Part shown: positions 1 to 7,767 of the stretch, in pieces | Position numbering within the stretch: the stretch's first letter is position 1 | How the letters are laid out: each line of letters starts with the position of its first letter | Assembly: GCA_020344055.1 (NCBI GenBank) | Contig: CP070813.1 | Location: 1,363,724 to 1,401,350 of the forward strand | Reading direction: 5' to 3' | DNA from: Candidatus Zixiibacteriota bacterium | GTDB lineage: Bacteria > Zixibacteria > MSB-5A5 > UBA10806 | DNA: 37,627 nt | Made by a program: the position numbers and the translations under genes | The notes under the pieces: model-generated | The model's input: the letters and a program-made list of their open reading frames with translations, nothing else | What the model was told of the DNA's origin: nothing | The model's database searches: none

Positions 1-1
1 T

Positions 2-979
2 GTGGATTCGCTGAAAGTCAGGAATCCCGGCACGGCGACGTTGACGGTTTCGTTCTCGGAGACAGCCGGTTGGATGACCATACCCTCGGGGCCTTTCAAT
101 ATCGATCCCGGGGACAGTTCCTTTTATGAGGTCACACTTAATGCTACCGGCATGTATGGCGGCACATACATCGATTCAATCGTCACCGCCACCAACGCCC
201 CCGCCAATCCCACCATTACCGTACCTGTGACTTTGAATGTTCTGGCGGCGGATATCGACGTTCCCGCCGATTCCATCTCCGAGACTCTCACCGAGGGCAC
301 CCAGACCCAGGTCGACCTGGTGATCCATAACCTCGGAAGCGCTACCCTGGACCTGAATCTCGCAGCCATAGAAAATCCTGCATTGAGTGGTTACGGAAGT
401 GGCGACAAGCTCGTGAAAGCTACTAAAATTGCCATACCCTCGCCGTTGGGCCTGACCAAAGGGGACGACATTCCGGTTTTACTCAATGTCTGGCTATTTA
501 TCGATCCCGCTTCGGATAATATCGCTCCCGGCGACAGCCTGGTGGCGCAGGTGAGCCTCAATGCCACAACTTTGACTCCCGATATTTATACCGGTCAGGT
601 CAATCTCAGCTCCAACGATCCGGTCGATCCCCTGGTGGTTATCCCGGTCATTCTGGAGGTGACGGAGGCGGGAAGCGGCTGCGTGTATGTTGTGGGCGAT
701 GTCAACGGCAGCGACAGCTACAACGGATTAGATATAACCTATAGCGTAGCTTTTTTCAAAGGCGGCCCCGCTCCGACATATGAATGCGAATGTACCCCGG
801 GGAACGTCTGGTATGTATCCGGTGATGTCAACAACAGCTGCAGTTTCAACGGCCTGGATGTTACCTACGGCGTGGCCTATTTCAAGGGCGGCCCCGGACC
901 CCTGCCCTGCCAGGATTGCCCGCCGACAGTCGTGGCTGCATCAGATAAGGCCGTTAAGCCGGATAAGGAGATAGAATAA
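2..979 (+). CDS. Secreted repeat protein with paired dockerin-like tail (5' truncated)
   Basis: The reading frame is open at the window edge, so the GTG at base 2 is probably internal and only the C-terminal ~325 residues are seen. The visible part has two or more beta-sandwich repeats of the 'PGDS...V.L.AT.L..G.Y.G.....SNDP..P...IPV.L.V' type, as found in ASPM/SPD-2/Hydin-like and choice-of-anchor modules of secreted proteins. The end (about residues 228-305) carries two copies of a dockerin-like EF-hand loop, GDVNGSDSYNGLDITY and GDVNNSCSFNGLDVTY, each followed by a hydrophobic helix ending in FKGG, with Cys pairs between and after them. Asp and Asn/Ser at loop positions 1, 3, 5 and 12 fit calcium binding. 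An extracellular or surface role is inferred; no enzyme domain is visible. The same tail occurs on the protein at 15121-17556. The gene converges on fliJ with only 37 bases between, and I see no clear terminator there. Confidence 0.8.
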   Translation: MDSLKVRNPGTATLTVSFSETAGWMTIPSGPFNIDPGDSSFYEVTLNATGMYGGTYIDSIVTATNAPANPTITVPVTLNVLAADIDVPADSISETLTEGTQTQVDLVIHNLGSATLDLNLAAIENPALSGYGSGDKLVKATKIAIPSPLGLTKGDDIPVLLNVWLFIDPASDNIAPGDSLVAQVSLNATTLTPDIYTGQVNLSSNDPVDPLVVIPVILEVTEAGSGCVYVVGDVNGSDSYNGLDITYSVAFFKGGPAPTYECECTPGNVWYVSGDVNNSCSFNGLDVTYGVAYFKGGPGPLPCQDCPPTVVAASDKAVKPDKEIE

Positions 980-1016
980 CAATTAAATAAGGGACTCTAA
1001 GCAAGAAGCCCGCCCG

Positions 1017-1478
1017 CTATGGGGCAATATCCATAGACGAGATTTTAACCGCCGGCCTGGAGGCGATTTCATCGAGCTCTTTCTGTTCCTCCCGGCCGGC
1101 TTCATATTCGTATTCGCGTCTACGTCTCTGTTTTAACTTTTCATATTTCTTTCTATCGCGCATGGCAACCCGGAGCTGCTTTCTGGCCTGATCGGATTTT
1201 TCCTCGGATTTTCTGACTTTATCTTTTTGATTTATTATATCCCGGTATAGCTTTTCCAGATATCTGTAAGAAAATCCGAGCCCCGGTATATTCAGCTTTC
1301 CCCTGAATAAAGATGAATATCTATCCCGATATGAAGCGTTGCGATTGTTCAACCCCTCCAAATGAGTTTTTTCAATTCTTAACTCATTGTTTCGCTCCGA
1401 CAGGATTTGCTTCTTACGCTCCTCGACCTGAATTTTATATCTCAGGATCTTTTCGAGACGAAATCTGAAACGCTTCAA
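1017..1478 (-). CDS. fliJ: Flagellar export chaperone FliJ
   Basis: This 153-residue, highly charged, almost wholly helical protein begins MKRFRFRLEKILRYK, the hallmark FliJ N-terminus, and continues as a coiled coil rich in K, R and E. FliJ works with the export ATPase FliI and its regulator FliH at the cytoplasmic face of the flagellar type III apparatus, helping deliver substrates to FlhA. The start is a TTG: no ATG lies near the conserved N-terminus and a GAGGG Shine-Dalgarno sits 4 bases upstream. It follows fliI with an 8-base gap and is the last gene of the block. The next gene downstream is convergent and unrelated, so fliK, flgD and flgE, which often follow fliJ, are not here. Confidence 0.85.
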   Translation of the reverse strand: MKRFRFRLEKILRYKIQVEERKKQILSERNNELRIEKTHLEGLNNRNASYRDRYSSLFRGKLNIPGLGFSYRYLEKLYRDIINQKDKVRKSEEKSDQARKQLRVAMRDRKKYEKLKQRRRREYEYEAGREEQKELDEIASRPAVKISSMDIAP

Positions 1479-1486
1479 GACACCCT

Positions 1487-2809
1487 CTATGAGAATATTT
1501 TCGATAACCCGGAAAGAGATTCCTCGAAAGGAGTGGATTCGTCGATCCCCTGGATCAGGAATTTATTCAAAGGCTCTATTTTCTCCAGCGCGTAATCGAT
1601 GGCGGGAGACGATCCTTTCACATAGGCGCCAATGTTAATAAGATCCTCGGCGTCCCTGTAGTCGGAAACGACCTTGCGAGCCTTGCCCGATACCTCCATC
1701 AACTCCTGCGATCCGACATCGATCATCAGCCTCGATATCGATTCCAGGATATCTATTGCGGGAAAATGATTTTTCGAGGCCAGCGATCTTGAAAGCCATA
1801 AATGGCCATCGAGTATCGCCCGCGTGGTATCGGCGATTGGATCGTTAACGTCATCTCCCTCCACCAGAACGGTATAAAAACCGGTTATACTCCCGGCTTC
1901 GGAGTAACCGGCCCTTTCCAGCAGCCTGGGGAAATATGAAAACACCGATGGCGTGTATCCCTTGGTGGTGGGAGGTTCCCCGGTCGCCAGGCCCACTTCT
2001 CGCTGAGCCATCCCTATACGGGTCAGCGAATCGATCATTAAAACAACGTCATTGCCTTTGTCCCTGAAATACTCCGCGATGGTGGTGGCCGCCAGCGCCG
2101 CCTTCACCCGCACCAGCGGAGGCCTGTCGGACGATACCGCGATCACTACGGATTTCTTCAATCCTTCGGGCCCCAGATCCTTCTCCAGAAAATCCCGCAC
2201 CTCTCGGCCACGCTCCCCGATCAATCCGATAACGTTGACATCGGCCTGCGAGGATTTCGCTATCATTCCCAGCAGGGTCGATTTGCCGACGCCGGAACCG
2301 GAAAAGATCCCCATTCTCTGGCCTTTGCCGCAGGTGGCGAAACAGTCGATGGCCCTGATACCTGTATACAGAGGATCGGTTATTCTTTTTCTTCGGAGAG
2401 GATCCGGAGATTCGGCATTTAACGGTCTCCTCGTGGTGGTCAATATGGGGCCGAGGCCGTCGATAGGTTCGACGAAACCGTTGACAACTCTTCCCAGAAG
2501 CTCGCCCCCTACCGGCACCGAAAGCTGATATCCGGACGCCCATACTTTCGCCCCGGGAGATATCCCTTCCATCTCTCCCAGAGGCATAATTAGCACCCTG
2601 TTATTCTTGAAACCTACAACCTCGGCCATTATGGTTCCGTCATTCGCAGCCGCGCATTCGATAAGAAGATGTTCGCCCACCTGAGTCGACGGCCCCGTTG
2701 CCTCGATAACAAGCCCCACCACCGATTCCACCACCCCGCTCTGCCTGATCAAGCGGGTGTTCTTTATACTATCCGCTATTTTATCAATGTTGGCCAAGAG
2801 TCCCGGCAT
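1487..2809 (-). CDS. fliI: Flagellum-specific ATPase FliI
   Basis: FliI is the hexameric ATPase of the flagellar type III export apparatus; it resembles F1-ATPase beta and powers or primes substrate unfolding and entry. The 440-residue length is normal for the family. The Walker A motif GSGVGKST is at residues 171-178, the conserved IGERGREV block at 197-204, and the Walker B strand VVLMID ends at Asp260, followed by SLTR. The GEPPTTKGYTPSVF and LVEGDD stretches are typical of FliI/type III ATPases and distinguish it from Rho or ATP synthase. It starts with ATG one base after the fliH stop, which indicates translational coupling, and fliJ follows. Together fliH, fliI and fliJ encode the soluble export ATPase complex. 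Confidence 0.97.
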   Translation of the reverse strand: MPGLLANIDKIADSIKNTRLIRQSGVVESVVGLVIEATGPSTQVGEHLLIECAAANDGTIMAEVVGFKNNRVLIMPLGEMEGISPGAKVWASGYQLSVPVGGELLGRVVNGFVEPIDGLGPILTTTRRPLNAESPDPLRRKRITDPLYTGIRAIDCFATCGKGQRMGIFSGSGVGKSTLLGMIAKSSQADVNVIGLIGERGREVRDFLEKDLGPEGLKKSVVIAVSSDRPPLVRVKAALAATTIAEYFRDKGNDVVLMIDSLTRIGMAQREVGLATGEPPTTKGYTPSVFSYFPRLLERAGYSEAGSITGFYTVLVEGDDVNDPIADTTRAILDGHLWLSRSLASKNHFPAIDILESISRLMIDVGSQELMEVSGKARKVVSDYRDAEDLINIGAYVKGSSPAIDYALEKIEPLNKFLIQGIDESTPFEESLSGLSKIFS

Positions 2810-2810
2810 C

Positions 2811-3620
2811 TTAAACCATCTGAAGGAAATTTTCTTTTATCAGCTTAAATTGGTTTTCTATCCTGCCGTCAATGGCGCCGCCCGGCGATTCCAGCAGACA
2901 TCCGCCCGGAGTTATGGAGGAGTCCGGTTCAATCTTGAAATTGAACCTGTCTTTATTCTTCTTGAAAATAATATCGATCTTATCTCTGGCGGTATCGTAG
3001 TCGGAGGGATTCACTTTTACGGTAACAATCCCGGAACCCGAGAGAACCTCCAGACATCTTTTGAGATTATTTTCCAGCAACTCGCCTGATATTTTCATGG
3101 CCGCTTCCCCTATTACCGCCTCGGCGATTTTCAGCGAGAGCCTGCCCATAATCTCCTCGGCGTTCTTCAAGAGATGTTCGCGTGAGGCTATCACTTCTTT
3201 ATTTATATTTTCAAAGAGGACCTCCAGAGGTCCCAGGGATTTTGCACCCTCATCGAATCCCTCCGCTTTTCCCCTTTCGTAACCGTTTTGATAGGCAGTT
3301 TCTTTTTCTGTGGTATAAAACTCCTCGAGCTCCCGGCATTTTTCGGCGAGAAGCTTGTCTACATGGGCCCGGTCGAAAAATTCGGGCTTGTTCTTGTCTG
3401 AATCGTCAACCGCGGTTCCCCGCACTTCAGCCGTACAGGCCTGAATCTCTCCTTTTTCGGATACTTTTTTGAATAATACGCCCTCTGCCCGGGCTTTATG
3501 CCCGGGAACGGTTTTCATGACGACCGCATGGCCGGGGATTATGCGTAAGGGTCTTTCCGGTTCCGCGGCGTTAATCTTAACGGGGGAACCGGGCTTTTTT
3601 TTTATAATCTTACTAAACAA
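2811..3620 (-). CDS. fliH: Flagellar assembly protein FliH
   Basis: FliH is the peripheral-stalk-like regulator that binds FliI and tethers it to the C-ring. The 269-residue protein has a variable N-terminus with a short basic and proline-containing stretch, then an acidic helical section containing the repetitive AYQNGYERGKAEGFDEGAK segment characteristic of FliH. The C-terminal domain, about residues 150-265, resembles V/F-ATPase E/delta subunits (LKRCLEVL..., VKVNPSDYD..., ITPGGCLLES). It overlaps the end of fliG by 8 bases and its own stop lies one base before fliI, so fliG-fliH-fliI are tightly coupled. Assignment rests on the helix pattern, the C-terminal motif and the gene order; FliH sequence itself is poorly conserved. 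Confidence 0.9.
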   Translation of the reverse strand: MFSKIIKKKPGSPVKINAAEPERPLRIIPGHAVVMKTVPGHKARAEGVLFKKVSEKGEIQACTAEVRGTAVDDSDKNKPEFFDRAHVDKLLAEKCRELEEFYTTEKETAYQNGYERGKAEGFDEGAKSLGPLEVLFENINKEVIASREHLLKNAEEIMGRLSLKIAEAVIGEAAMKISGELLENNLKRCLEVLSGSGIVTVKVNPSDYDTARDKIDIIFKKNKDRFNFKIEPDSSITPGGCLLESPGGAIDGRIENQFKLIKENFLQMV

Positions 3621-4623
3621 CGAGCTCTTCTTTCCCGCCGCGTCCGGTTATAATAATCTGACCTTCTTCCTGGAGCCGCCTGATAACCTCAACAATCTTC
3701 TGCTGCACGGCTTCGACGTCCGAAAGCCTCATCGGCCCCATAAATTCCATCTCTTCCTTGATCATGGCGGCCACCCGCTCGGAAATATTCGAGAATATTT
3801 TGTCCTTAACCTCCTCCGACGCGGCTTTCAAGGCGATGGCCAGATCTTTGGTCTCAACCTCTTTTAGTATCCTCTGAATGGAGCGGTTATCCAGCAGGAT
3901 AATATCCTCAAATACGAACATCAGGTTTTTTATCTCCGACGCCAGATCGGGGCTTTCCGACTCCAATGTTTCCATTATCGCTTTTTCGGCGGAGGTCTCA
4001 ACCAGGTTTAGAATCTCGGCAATGGTCTTGGTGCCTCCGGAGAAAGACAGGTCTCCCGCCCCGACGTCTTCAAACTGTCTCTCCAGCAGGACCTCCAGCT
4101 CGTTGATAACATCGGGAGAGATTTTCTCCATGGTGGCGATACGGTAGGCGACGTCCGCCTGGACCTCGGGCGCCAGGTCCGAAAGGATGGCCGCTGCCGA
4201 GCCGGAAGGAAGCTGCGTCATGATTAAGGATATGGTCTGGGGATGTTCGTTCTGGATAAAGTTGATTAGCTGCTTGGGATCGATATTACGCAACATGCCG
4301 AAACCGGTGGTCTGCAGCGACCCTTCAAGTCTCCGGAGTATTTCGTTGGTTTTTTCCCGGCCCAGGGCCTTTTCGAGAAGCGCCCTGGCGTAGTCCACTC
4401 CGCCCTGAGTGATATATTGACGGGCTATCATAATGTCGGAGGCGTCTTTCAATACCGCATCTTCAACGGCGGGCGAAACATCTCTTAAATTGGCAATTTC
4501 CAGCGTAATGAGCTCGATCTCCGTCTCCGTCAAAAACTTTAATATAAGCGGAGAGATATCATCGCCCAATGAAACCAGCAATATGGCCGCCCGCTGGATA
4601 TTGGTAATATCTTCATACTGCAT
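3613..4623 (-). CDS. fliG: Flagellar motor switch protein FliG
   Basis: FliG is the rotor protein that links the MS ring (FliF) to the C ring and interacts with MotA to produce torque. The 336-residue length matches the family. The N-terminal FliF-binding domain begins with RAAILLVSLGDD; the middle domain contains the conserved EHPQT motif at residues 126-130 (NFIQNEHPQTISLIM), which binds FliM; the C-terminal domain carries the charged torque helix (FEDIILLDNRSIQRILKEV, then AMIKEEMEFMGP). It lies 9 bases after fliF and overlaps fliH by 8 bases. All three domains are present and nothing looks degraded. FliM and FliN, the other switch proteins, are not in this window. Confidence 0.97.
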   Translation of the reverse strand: MQYEDITNIQRAAILLVSLGDDISPLILKFLTETEIELITLEIANLRDVSPAVEDAVLKDASDIMIARQYITQGGVDYARALLEKALGREKTNEILRRLEGSLQTTGFGMLRNIDPKQLINFIQNEHPQTISLIMTQLPSGSAAAILSDLAPEVQADVAYRIATMEKISPDVINELEVLLERQFEDVGAGDLSFSGGTKTIAEILNLVETSAEKAIMETLESESPDLASEIKNLMFVFEDIILLDNRSIQRILKEVETKDLAIALKAASEEVKDKIFSNISERVAAMIKEEMEFMGPMRLSDVEAVQQKIVEVIRRLQEEGQIIITGRGGKEELVV

Positions 4624-4632
4624 GATTCAAAT

Positions 4633-6165
4633 CTAATCCTGCGAGAGCATGGTTCTTATCACTTTGGCGACCTCGGCGGGATCATCTTTTGCGATATTCT
4701 TCATATGATCCACAAGCTTCGGCTCATTTTTGAATTTGGGCAGAAGCTCCTGCCTTTTTCTTTCCGCCTCTTTCGCCTCGGCCCTTCTTTTGGCCTCGGC
4801 TCTTCCCTTTTCCATCTGCGACTTTACCACCTTCTTGACCTTCATTAATATTATCAAACATACAATAACGAGAAATACCTTAAATAAAATCTCCAGAAGC
4901 ATATTGAATTTGTCTTTGCTGAAAAACCCGTCGGAGTATTCATACTTCTGATGAAGGAATTCGACATTCTCAATTTCAAAAACATCGTTGCGTTCTGCGT
5001 CAAAACCGATGGCTCCCCTGACCAGATTGGCCAGCCGATCGAGTTCCTCCTGCGTGCGCGGAACATACTCCTCCTTGACCGCGCCCCCGCTTTCCACTTC
5101 CTTAATTTCACCGTCTACGACCAGCGATACCCAGAGCCTTTCGATATTCCCCACCTCATTGACGACATGTTGCGCGGTTCTGTTTATTTCATAGTTCGTA
5201 ACCACGTTTTCGGTGCTGTTGGACACCACCGTCCCCTTGCCGTTAGTGGTGCTGTTTTCCTCGGAGGACGATTCCGTGATTTTTTCCTGGGAGCGAACCG
5301 CCGGATTGTCGGGGTCGAAATTCTCTATGGTTTGTTCCACCTGCTCGAAGTTTAACAGGGCCGAGACCTTTACAACCGACTTGCCCGGTCCTATCACCGG
5401 ATCGAGAATATCGAGGGCTTTTTCCTCGAGATATTCCTCGACGTGCTTCTTCAACTCCAGTTGATACGAGGTAAGCTGGCCCAGTTCCGAACCCTGTTTT
5501 CTGCTGGATAATAACCGTCCCGCAGAATCGAGAACCGTTACATTTTCCGGATGCAATCCTTCGACCGAGGATGCGATCAGATATACAATTCCCTCAACCT
5601 GATGTTGCGATAATCCCCCCGCCCTGGAAAGGGTCAGAATGACGGAAGCCGTAGCCTCTTTTTTATCTTCCTTGAATAGCCTGGGCTCCGGTATGACTAT
5701 ATGGACGCGCGCCGATTTTACGCCGTTTATGCTGCCGATCGACTTCGATAGCTCTCCCTCCAGCGCTCGCCTGTAGTTGATTTTCTGAAGGAACTCTGTC
5801 ATGCCGAGCTTGGATTCATCGAGAATTTCGTATCCTTGTGAGCCCGATCTGGGCAATCCCTCGGAGGCCAGTTTCAGCCGGATATCGTAAATATCCTTCC
5901 GGGGTACCTGGATCGTGGTTCCGCCGTTTTCGAGACGATAGGAGACTTTATATTCGGCGAGTTTTTCCGCCACCTCGGCGGCCTCTTCGGTTTCAAGCCC
6001 GTGATATAGCGTCTCGTATGACGGCCTGATAATGAAAACAAGCGATACGATCAGCGCCACCGTTACGGCCGTGCCGACCGAGGCCGATACGATTTTTGAG
6101 TTCTTGTCCTTGGAATCCCACCAGGGCTTTAAATTTTGCTCGAAAAACTCTTTTATGAAATCCAT
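4633..6165 (-). CDS. fliF: Flagellar MS-ring protein FliF
   Basis: FliF forms the inner-membrane MS ring, the base on which the flagellum is built. The 510-residue protein has two transmembrane helices, at about residues 26-46 and 423-440. Between them is a large periplasmic region with the YscJ/FliF ring-building motif: YETLYHGLETEEAAEV, LPRSGSQGYEI, LEGELSKSIGSI and ARVHIVIPEPRLF. A basic and acidic cytoplasmic tail follows the second helix (residues about 441-510) and ends in a region expected to bind FliG. The protein is slightly shorter than enterobacterial FliF but within range. Start ATG is 3 bases after the fliE stop, and fliG follows after 9 bases. Confidence 0.97.
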   Translation of the reverse strand: MDFIKEFFEQNLKPWWDSKDKNSKIVSASVGTAVTVALIVSLVFIIRPSYETLYHGLETEEAAEVAEKLAEYKVSYRLENGGTTIQVPRKDIYDIRLKLASEGLPRSGSQGYEILDESKLGMTEFLQKINYRRALEGELSKSIGSINGVKSARVHIVIPEPRLFKEDKKEATASVILTLSRAGGLSQHQVEGIVYLIASSVEGLHPENVTVLDSAGRLLSSRKQGSELGQLTSYQLELKKHVEEYLEEKALDILDPVIGPGKSVVKVSALLNFEQVEQTIENFDPDNPAVRSQEKITESSSEENSTTNGKGTVVSNSTENVVTNYEINRTAQHVVNEVGNIERLWVSLVVDGEIKEVESGGAVKEEYVPRTQEELDRLANLVRGAIGFDAERNDVFEIENVEFLHQKYEYSDGFFSKDKFNMLLEILFKVFLVIVCLIILMKVKKVVKSQMEKGRAEAKRRAEAKEAERKRQELLPKFKNEPKLVDHMKNIAKDDPAEVAKVIRTMLSQD

Positions 6166-6168
6166 ATC

Positions 6169-6474
6169 CTACACCTGCATTCTCATAAATTCCTGATAGG
6201 CTTCCACCAGTTTATTCCTTATCTCCATCACCAGTTCAAAGGCGACGCCGGCTTTCTCCGCCGCGATCATTACTTCATGAACGTCGGCGATCTCCCCCAG
6301 CGCGAACTTCTCGGCTATGCGGGCCGCATCGGATTGAAGCTTGTTTGTGTCGGAGATCAGATCTTTAAATATCTGCCCGAACGACTTTGTTGATTTTAAA
6401 TCGCCCGTGTCGAGCTTCTGGGCCCTCGAATCGGGCAGGGTGAAGGGCCGGTATCCGGGTAATATCTTCGTCAT
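6169..6474 (-). CDS. fliE: Flagellar hook-basal body complex protein FliE
   Basis: FliE is the small protein that connects the MS ring to the proximal rod and is the first rod substrate exported. The 101 residues fit the family. The C-terminal two thirds shows the FliE helix pair: SFGQIFKDLISDTNKLQSD, then FALGEIADVHEVMIAAEKAG and FELVMEIRNKLVEAYQEFMRMQV. Its ATG overlaps the stop of the preceding 94-aa gene by one base (TAATG), implying coupled translation. It precedes fliF in the usual flgB-flgC-fliE-fliF order. Confidence 0.95.
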   Translation of the reverse strand: MTKILPGYRPFTLPDSRAQKLDTGDLKSTKSFGQIFKDLISDTNKLQSDAARIAEKFALGEIADVHEVMIAAEKAGVAFELVMEIRNKLVEAYQEFMRMQV

Positions 6475-6758
6475 TATATTTTAATATCAACAAAACTGCC
6501 GCGGGGGATGGAACTCAATTTGCCCGCGATCGATATGTTACCGCTTAGATTCTTGCCGACATCCTCAATCTTAAAATCGCCAAATAGCTTTTGAATCGCC
6601 GAGGCCTCCTCCGAACTTAATGTTTGCAGAAAAAGCCTTTCAAAGCGAGAGACTTCCCTGCTTTCGCCGCCGGCGGATTTGATCTCCTCGTTTGATGCTC
6701 CCCCGCGGTCGACTTTCGACGGATGATAGGTGACATCGGAAACGATGTTAACTTTCAT
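6474..6758 (-). CDS. Unknown 94-aa protein of the flgC-fliE interval
   Basis: I do not recognise this gene. It encodes 94 residues with no signal peptide and no membrane segment. The N-terminal third is polar (DVTYHPSKVDRGG...), and the C-terminal half has a predicted helix (RFERLFLQTLSSEEASAIQKL) followed by a strand-like glycine-rich end (GNISIAGKLSS, SFVDIKI). It lies 11 bases after flgC and its TAA overlaps the fliE ATG by one base, so it is coexpressed and translationally coupled with rod genes. In most flagellar operons flgC and fliE are adjacent, so this insertion is unusual. A rod or export accessory role is inferred from position alone. A divergent FlgC/FliE-associated factor or a lineage-specific chaperone are alternatives. 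Confidence 0.75.
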   Translation of the reverse strand: MKVNIVSDVTYHPSKVDRGGASNEEIKSAGGESREVSRFERLFLQTLSSEEASAIQKLFGDFKIEDVGKNLSGNISIAGKLSSIPRGSFVDIKI

Positions 6759-6769
6759 TTATGATCCTC

Positions 6770-7264
6770 TCAGATATTGAGCGCTTCCTTGTACATGGCC
6801 TTGGCCGCTTTTACCGCGCTGACGTTGGCCTCGTAGGCGCGGGTGGCCGCCATCATGTCAACCATCTCGGATATGATGTCGATATCCGGCATGGAGACAT
6901 ACCCGCTTTCATCGGCATCGGGATGAGTGGGATCGTAAACCATTTTGAACGAATCCGGCTCGATTTTTAATTCCTCGGAAGCGACCGATGGAACGTCGTT
7001 TTTCGATGATATCCCCTTTCTGGATAATGACATATGATTATCATGGGTTCTGACCAGCTTTGTTATGGCGCTCTTTAGACTCTGAGTGAAACTTCCCAGC
7101 TTTGAGCTTTCCTCAAATACCACCTGCTTGCGCCGATAGGGACCGCCCTCCGGAGTCCTCGTAGTCTCGATATTGGCGATGTTTTCCGCTACGGCGTTGA
7201 GCTTTCTCCGCTGCCCCGAAAGCCCGGAACCGCTAATCTGAAAAATACCGAAAATCCCGCTCAT
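6770..7264 (-). CDS. flgC: Flagellar basal-body rod protein FlgC
   Basis: FlgC is a proximal rod subunit exported by the flagellar type III system. The 164-residue protein begins with the rod/hook family N-terminus (SGSGLSGQRRKLNAVAENIANIETTRTPEG) and ends with the FlgC C-terminal helix (MVDMMAATRAYEANVSAVKAAKAM). These are the paired helices that assemble in the axial structure. Between them VSMPDIDII is the typical FlgC junction (Y V xxPNVD in relatives). It overlaps the upstream flgB by 4 bases (ATGA). Confidence 0.97.
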   Translation of the reverse strand: MSGIFGIFQISGSGLSGQRRKLNAVAENIANIETTRTPEGGPYRRKQVVFEESSKLGSFTQSLKSAITKLVRTHDNHMSLSRKGISSKNDVPSVASEELKIEPDSFKMVYDPTHPDADESGYVSMPDIDIISEMVDMMAATRAYEANVSAVKAAKAMYKEALNI

Positions 7265-7677
7265 TGACTCCTGCCTCTGATGGCGGCACGAAGCAACCCG
7301 AACGTTCGTCCGAGTTTCTTGGCCCCGAATTCGTACATTAACTGACCCTCCGCGAGGTTCATCATCTCTTTTTCGATATCCACGTTGTTGACTCCGCTGG
7401 AGTTATCATTGTCTTTTATTTCCTTTATCTTCACTATATCCCGGGGAGTTCCTTTCGTAATATGGCCCGGGTTAGTGGCTTGCGGGACAACGGTTTTCTC
7501 GGGGGCCATAAACCTTTTCATCTCATCTTTAAAATTTACCTGTTTTTTCTGATATCCCGGGGTCGAGACGTTGGCTATATTGGCGGAAGTTATTTTCTGC
7601 GAAGAGGATACCACTCTTAAAAGCCGCTCGTAAAGCGGAATCCCGGCCTTGTCGAATATTTTCCCACCAATCAGCAA
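7261..7677 (-). CDS. flgB: Flagellar basal-body rod protein FlgB
   Basis: FlgB is a proximal rod protein. The conserved N-terminal motif ITSANIANVSTPGYQKKQV and the C-terminal helix with MMNLAEGQLMYEFGAKKL support it. The frame stays open up to a GTG at 7692, but that GTG-GAG-GAA is itself the ribosome-binding site: a GGAGGA (7685-7690) sits 7 bases before a TTG at 7677, giving a 138-residue product beginning (M)LIGGKIFDKAGIPLYERLL, closer to the FlgB norm. The sigma-54 promoter at 7704-7719 would place the transcript start near 7693, leaving almost no leader for the longer start. It is the first gene of the basal-body operon. Confidence 0.93.
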   Translation of the reverse strand: MLIGGKIFDKAGIPLYERLLRVVSSSQKITSANIANVSTPGYQKKQVNFKDEMKRFMAPEKTVVPQATNPGHITKGTPRDIVKIKEIKDNDNSSGVNNVDIEKEMMNLAEGQLMYEFGAKKLGRTFGLLRAAIRGRSQ

Positions 7678-7684
7678 CCTATTT

Positions 7685-7690
7685 TCCTCC
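7685..7690 (-). promoter_or_regulatory. Shine-Dalgarno of flgB that decides the start
   Basis: GGAGGA on the minus strand lies 7 bases upstream of a TTG codon at 7677. It overlaps the alternative GTG start at 7692 and argues against it. Confidence 0.7.
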
Positions 7691-7703
7691 ACGGCTCGTT
7701 TTG

Positions 7704-7719
7704 AGCAAAGGGTATGCCA
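7704..7719 (-). promoter_or_regulatory. Sigma-54 promoter of the flgB operon
   Basis: The minus strand reads TGGCAT-ACCCT-TTGCT, which matches the sigma-54 consensus TGGCAC-N5-TTGCW at all but one position and has the obligatory GG-N10-GC spacing. It sits in the 75-base gap between motB and flgB, with the expected transcript start near base 7693, just before the flgB Shine-Dalgarno. An NtrC-family activator and its kinase are encoded 2-4 kb upstream and are the likely regulators. Confidence 0.8.
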
Positions 7720-7767
7720 CAGGAATTTTTTTGGAGTATAGCGGTTAATCGATTATTTTATAATAGA

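Noticed and set aside
2049..2543. Long overlapping frames opposite or within fliI, fliF, TadA and the dockerin-tailed gene
   Set aside because: They lie in other frames of well-supported conserved genes and show no family motif or start signal.
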